This document shows, piece after piece, positions 61,799 to 64,000 of a stretch of 64,000 nt of DNA. Position 1 is the stretch's first letter; the number at the start of each line of letters is the position of its first letter. The stretch is from Parabacteroides timonensis (GTDB lineage: Bacteria > Bacteroidota > Bacteroidia > Bacteroidales > Tannerellaceae), in the NCBI RefSeq assembly GCF_900128505.1, contig NZ_LT669941.1, forward strand, positions 1,610,048 to 1,674,047, given 5' to 3'. The translations under genes and the position numbers were made by a program. The notes under the pieces are model-generated. The model had not been told where the DNA came from. It saw only the letters and a program-made list of their open reading frames with translations, and did not search any database.

Positions 61799-61968
61799 AT
61801 TGAGAAGTGAGTAATAAAAACGGATACACGATCAAAGATGTACAATACGTGCTTACCGCTATCATTGTATCTTAATAGTTTTTGATAATAAATAAATCTT
61901 TCTTGTAAAAAACCGGATTGTTTAGCTAATTTGAATCATTAGTAACACATCTGCGGAGTAAATCTTTG

Positions 61969-61976
61969 CAAATGTA
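61969..61976 (-). promoter_or_regulatory. Candidate -7 element giving rho a leader of about 165 nt
   Basis: TACATTTG on the minus strand fits TAnnTTTG. If used, rho has a long leader, in keeping with the autoregulated rho leaders of other bacteria. Nothing else is seen in 61799-61989. Confidence 0.35.
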
Positions 61977-61989
61977 AGAACATTTTTAG

Positions 61990-63342
61990 TTATTCTATTA
62001 TTTTTGTCGAAAAAAAATTCACAACCAACACACTCTTAGTCGTTTTGTCGATACAAAAACGATTATCGGAGCGCTCTCCCACAATCCAAAGGATGGTTTC
62101 ACCGCTACAAAGAAGCCATGCCTGCTCCTTATCTATACGGCTGAATTTATGATCCGAAAAATAATCGCTCAACTTCTTACGCCCTTTCATTCCAAAAGGG
62201 ATGAACCAATCTCCTTCTTTCCATCTACGAAGTGTCAGGGGGAAAGAGAGTTTGTCGTAATCAAAATAAGCGATATGTTTATCCTTCCGGATATTGAAGT
62301 CATTATTAATAACAATCTTCCGGAAAGAAAGTTCAATCGGACCTGACCAGATATCTTCCAAGACATCATCAGCAGTAAAAATATATTCTTGTATTTCTTC
62401 CGTACAGATGGGCGAAAGCAACAGGTATTCGCGATCTTTCAACAACCGATATTCAGGCGAGTAAAATATCCTTCCCGACTCTTTAGCCAGCGAACGAAAA
62501 ATATCATCTGCCACCTGTCGGGTAAAACCATACGGTTTCAACAACTCATACAGAATAGTTGCAGGTGAAGGATAGTTCATCAGCCGGTCTATCGGAATAC
62601 GATCCCCTTCCTCTATTAACTGCTTACGGGCATCTTCCAGAACATGAAGATAAATAGTTTCGGTGTCAGCCAAATGATCTGCAGTACGGGCAATAGATGT
62701 CCTGACGGAAGGATTCAACTCTTCCAGTAGGGGAAGCACACGAAGACGAATAAAATTACGCGTATAAGCGTCCGACAAGTTCGTACTATCCGTTACGTAG
62801 GTCAAGTGCTGCTCTTCCAACCAAGCTAATATCTCGTTACGACTAACAGTCAGCAAAGGACGTATCACATAACCATTCTTCGGACGAATCCCTCCCATTC
62901 CCCGAATTCCTGTTCCGCGAATGAGGTTTAATAAAACCGTCTCTACACTATCGTCACGATGATGAGCGACTGCAATAGCTTGAGCATTAAAACGTTGCCG
63001 CATTTCCTCAAACCAATTATAACGTAACTCCCGGGCTGCCATTTCAATAGAGAGACGATGTTCAGCTGCATAAACCGTTGTATCAAAATCTATTTTATGA
63101 AAAGGGACACCCAGCGCGAAAGCTGTCTCTGCAGCAAATTGTTCATCCCGGATAGATTCCTCACCACGTAAATGGAAATTACAATGTAGTGCTATACAAG
63201 AATAATCCAGCTGCACAAGCAAACCCAGCAAAGCAACCGAATCGGCTCCCCCGCTAAATCCAACCAAAACAGGCCTGTTATCGATCAGCAACTGCTGTTT
63301 TTCTATGTACGCACGAACAATGTTCCTCATTTGATTACGCAA
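61990..63342 (-). CDS. tilS: tRNA(Ile)-lysidine synthase
   Basis: A 450-residue enzyme with the N-type ATP pyrophosphatase P-loop SGGADS (30-35), ALHCNFHLRGEES (about 52-64), AVAHHRDDSVETVLLNLIRGTG (about 123-144) and the RPLL...R block (about 157-165), then the TilS central and C-terminal domains (RRWKEGDWFIPFGMKGRKKLSDYF, about 376-399). It converts the wobble C34 of the minor tRNA-Ile to lysidine so that it reads AUA; essential in most bacteria. Confidence 0.95.
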   Translation of the reverse strand: MRNQMRNIVRAYIEKQQLLIDNRPVLVGFSGGADSVALLGLLVQLDYSCIALHCNFHLRGEESIRDEQFAAETAFALGVPFHKIDFDTTVYAAEHRLSIEMAARELRYNWFEEMRQRFNAQAIAVAHHRDDSVETVLLNLIRGTGIRGMGGIRPKNGYVIRPLLTVSRNEILAWLEEQHLTYVTDSTNLSDAYTRNFIRLRVLPLLEELNPSVRTSIARTADHLADTETIYLHVLEDARKQLIEEGDRIPIDRLMNYPSPATILYELLKPYGFTRQVADDIFRSLAKESGRIFYSPEYRLLKDREYLLLSPICTEEIQEYIFTADDVLEDIWSGPIELSFRKIVINNDFNIRKDKHIAYFDYDKLSFPLTLRRWKEGDWFIPFGMKGRKKLSDYFSDHKFSRIDKEQAWLLCSGETILWIVGERSDNRFCIDKTTKSVLVVNFFSTKIIE

Positions 63343-63406
63343 TTATGGCTTTAGCTAAACATTATATTTCAGCTAAAGCCATAAACCATATATTTACTTA
63401 TGTAAG

Positions 63407-64000
63407 TTATTCTTCTACACCAGCCAGTTCCGGGTCGATCATAATACGTCCGCAATATTCGCAAACGATTACTTTCTTACGATACTTGATATCCATCTGT
63501 TTCTGAGGTGGAATCTTATTGAAACAACCACCACAAGCACCACGCTGGATATAAACAACCGCCAAACCGTTGCGAGCTCCCTTACGGATACGCTTGAATG
63601 CAGTAAGCAAACGCGGTTCAATTGTAGTTTCCAACTTTTTAGCCTTTTCGCGCAGTCTTTCTTCTTCCTGCTTTGTTTCAGAAACAATTTCTTCCAGTTC
63701 GCTCTTCTTCTGAACCAGGTCAGCCTTACGGCCATCCAATCTTTCAGTCAGCTGAGCAATCTCTTCTTTCTTATGATTAATCGCTTCACCGAATTCGCGG
63801 ATCTTCTTTTCAGAGAACTCGATCTCAAGTCCCTGGAATTCGATTTCCTTTGACAGGTTATCAAATTCACGGTTATTGCGCACGTTATCCAGTTGCGATT
63901 TATATCTCTCGATCAGTCCGGTAGATTCTGTAATTCTGTGTTTCTGTTCAACAACAGCATTCTCATAATCCTGGATCTCCGCCTGATAGTTCTGAAGACG
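63407..64000 (-). CDS. C4-type zinc-ribbon coiled-coil protein, 5' end beyond the window
   Basis: The frame stays open to the window edge (at least 197 codons), so the start lies outside; an internal GTG at 63883 is not needed. The visible part is a long charged coiled coil (for example KSELEEIVSETKQEEERLRE) followed by a zinc ribbon with two Cys pairs, CGGC and CEYC. It fits the family annotated as C4-type zinc ribbon (CdsZ/DUF164) proteins, whose exact role in most bacteria is unclear; nucleic-acid or translation-related roles are suggested for relatives. Confidence 0.85.
   Translation of the reverse strand, partial: RLQNYQAEIQDYENAVVEQKHRITESTGLIERYKSQLDNVRNNREFDNLSKEIEFQGLEIEFSEKKIREFGEAINHKKEEIAQLTERLDGRKADLVQKKSELEEIVSETKQEEERLREKAKKLETTIEPRLLTAFKRIRKGARNGLAVVYIQRGACGGCFNKIPPQKQMDIKYRKKVIVCEYCGRIMIDPELAGVEE

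Overview
The window reads as a chromosomal stretch of a gut-type Bacteroidales bacterium, most likely Parabacteroides or a close relative; the genus is an inference. The phylum-level evidence is a SusC/SusD pair with an ECF sigma/FecR regulator, fimbrillin-type surface lipoproteins, an HU-HIG protein, a GH92 mannosidase, a Rho with a long Q/N-rich insertion, and promoters of the form TTG-N19-TAnnTTTG. There are no tRNA or rRNA genes, transposases, prophage or CRISPR arrays that I can see.

Layout. 1-6.9 kb: a SusD/SusC/FecR/sigma uptake locus on the minus strand. 6.9-24.9 kb: an envelope/efflux region with a MacB-type ATPase and permease, an inserted second ECF sigma/anti-sigma module, three tandemly duplicated FtsX-type permeases, a HlyD adaptor and a TolC-type channel, followed on the plus strand by a sigma-54 activator (response regulator) and its histidine kinase. 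24.9-31.1 kb: housekeeping genes (NRAMP transporter, DedA, glnS, a TPR protein, DUF368). 31.1-38.7 kb: a second exporter operon (TolC-type channel, coiled-coil/NEW3 membrane protein, ABC-2 ATPase, two permeases). 39-44 kb: a GH92 mannosidase and a second kinase/sigma-54 activator pair. 44-47 kb: a 2-oxoacid:ferredoxin oxidoreductase operon with a tiny membrane protein inside it. 47-53 kb: a porin, an anchored solute-binding protein, a PAS kinase and a DEAD-box helicase. 53-59.7 kb: fimbrillin-like and other surface genes, an HU-like protein, a 23-bp tandem palindrome array and a probable invertible promoter. 59.8-64 kb: rho, tilS and the 3' part of a zinc-ribbon protein cut by the window end.

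The most interesting system is regulatory. Two sigma-54 circuits appear to have their own operators. Circuit 1 (activator at 22173-23525) is paired with 17-bp palindromes like TGTCTAAATATTAGACA. Two such sites 21 bp apart lie 54-55 bp beyond the -24 element of three sigma-54 promoters, with almost identical geometry each time. Two of these promoters serve efflux operons. The third (31403-31417) faces a 300-bp stretch with no recognisable gene, but with four consecutive stem-loops and a minus-strand terminator, so it may make a sigma-54-dependent small RNA or small proteins. Circuit 2 (activator at 42635-44005) is inferred to use GGGTAA-N4-TTACCC sites around the sigma-54 promoter of the second exporter operon.

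A second highlight is at 59529-59682: 23-bp imperfect inverted repeats flank 108 bp that contain one canonical Bacteroidales promoter. It currently points away from the surface-protein genes at 59.4-57.6 kb, as expected of a phase-variable promoter in the OFF state.
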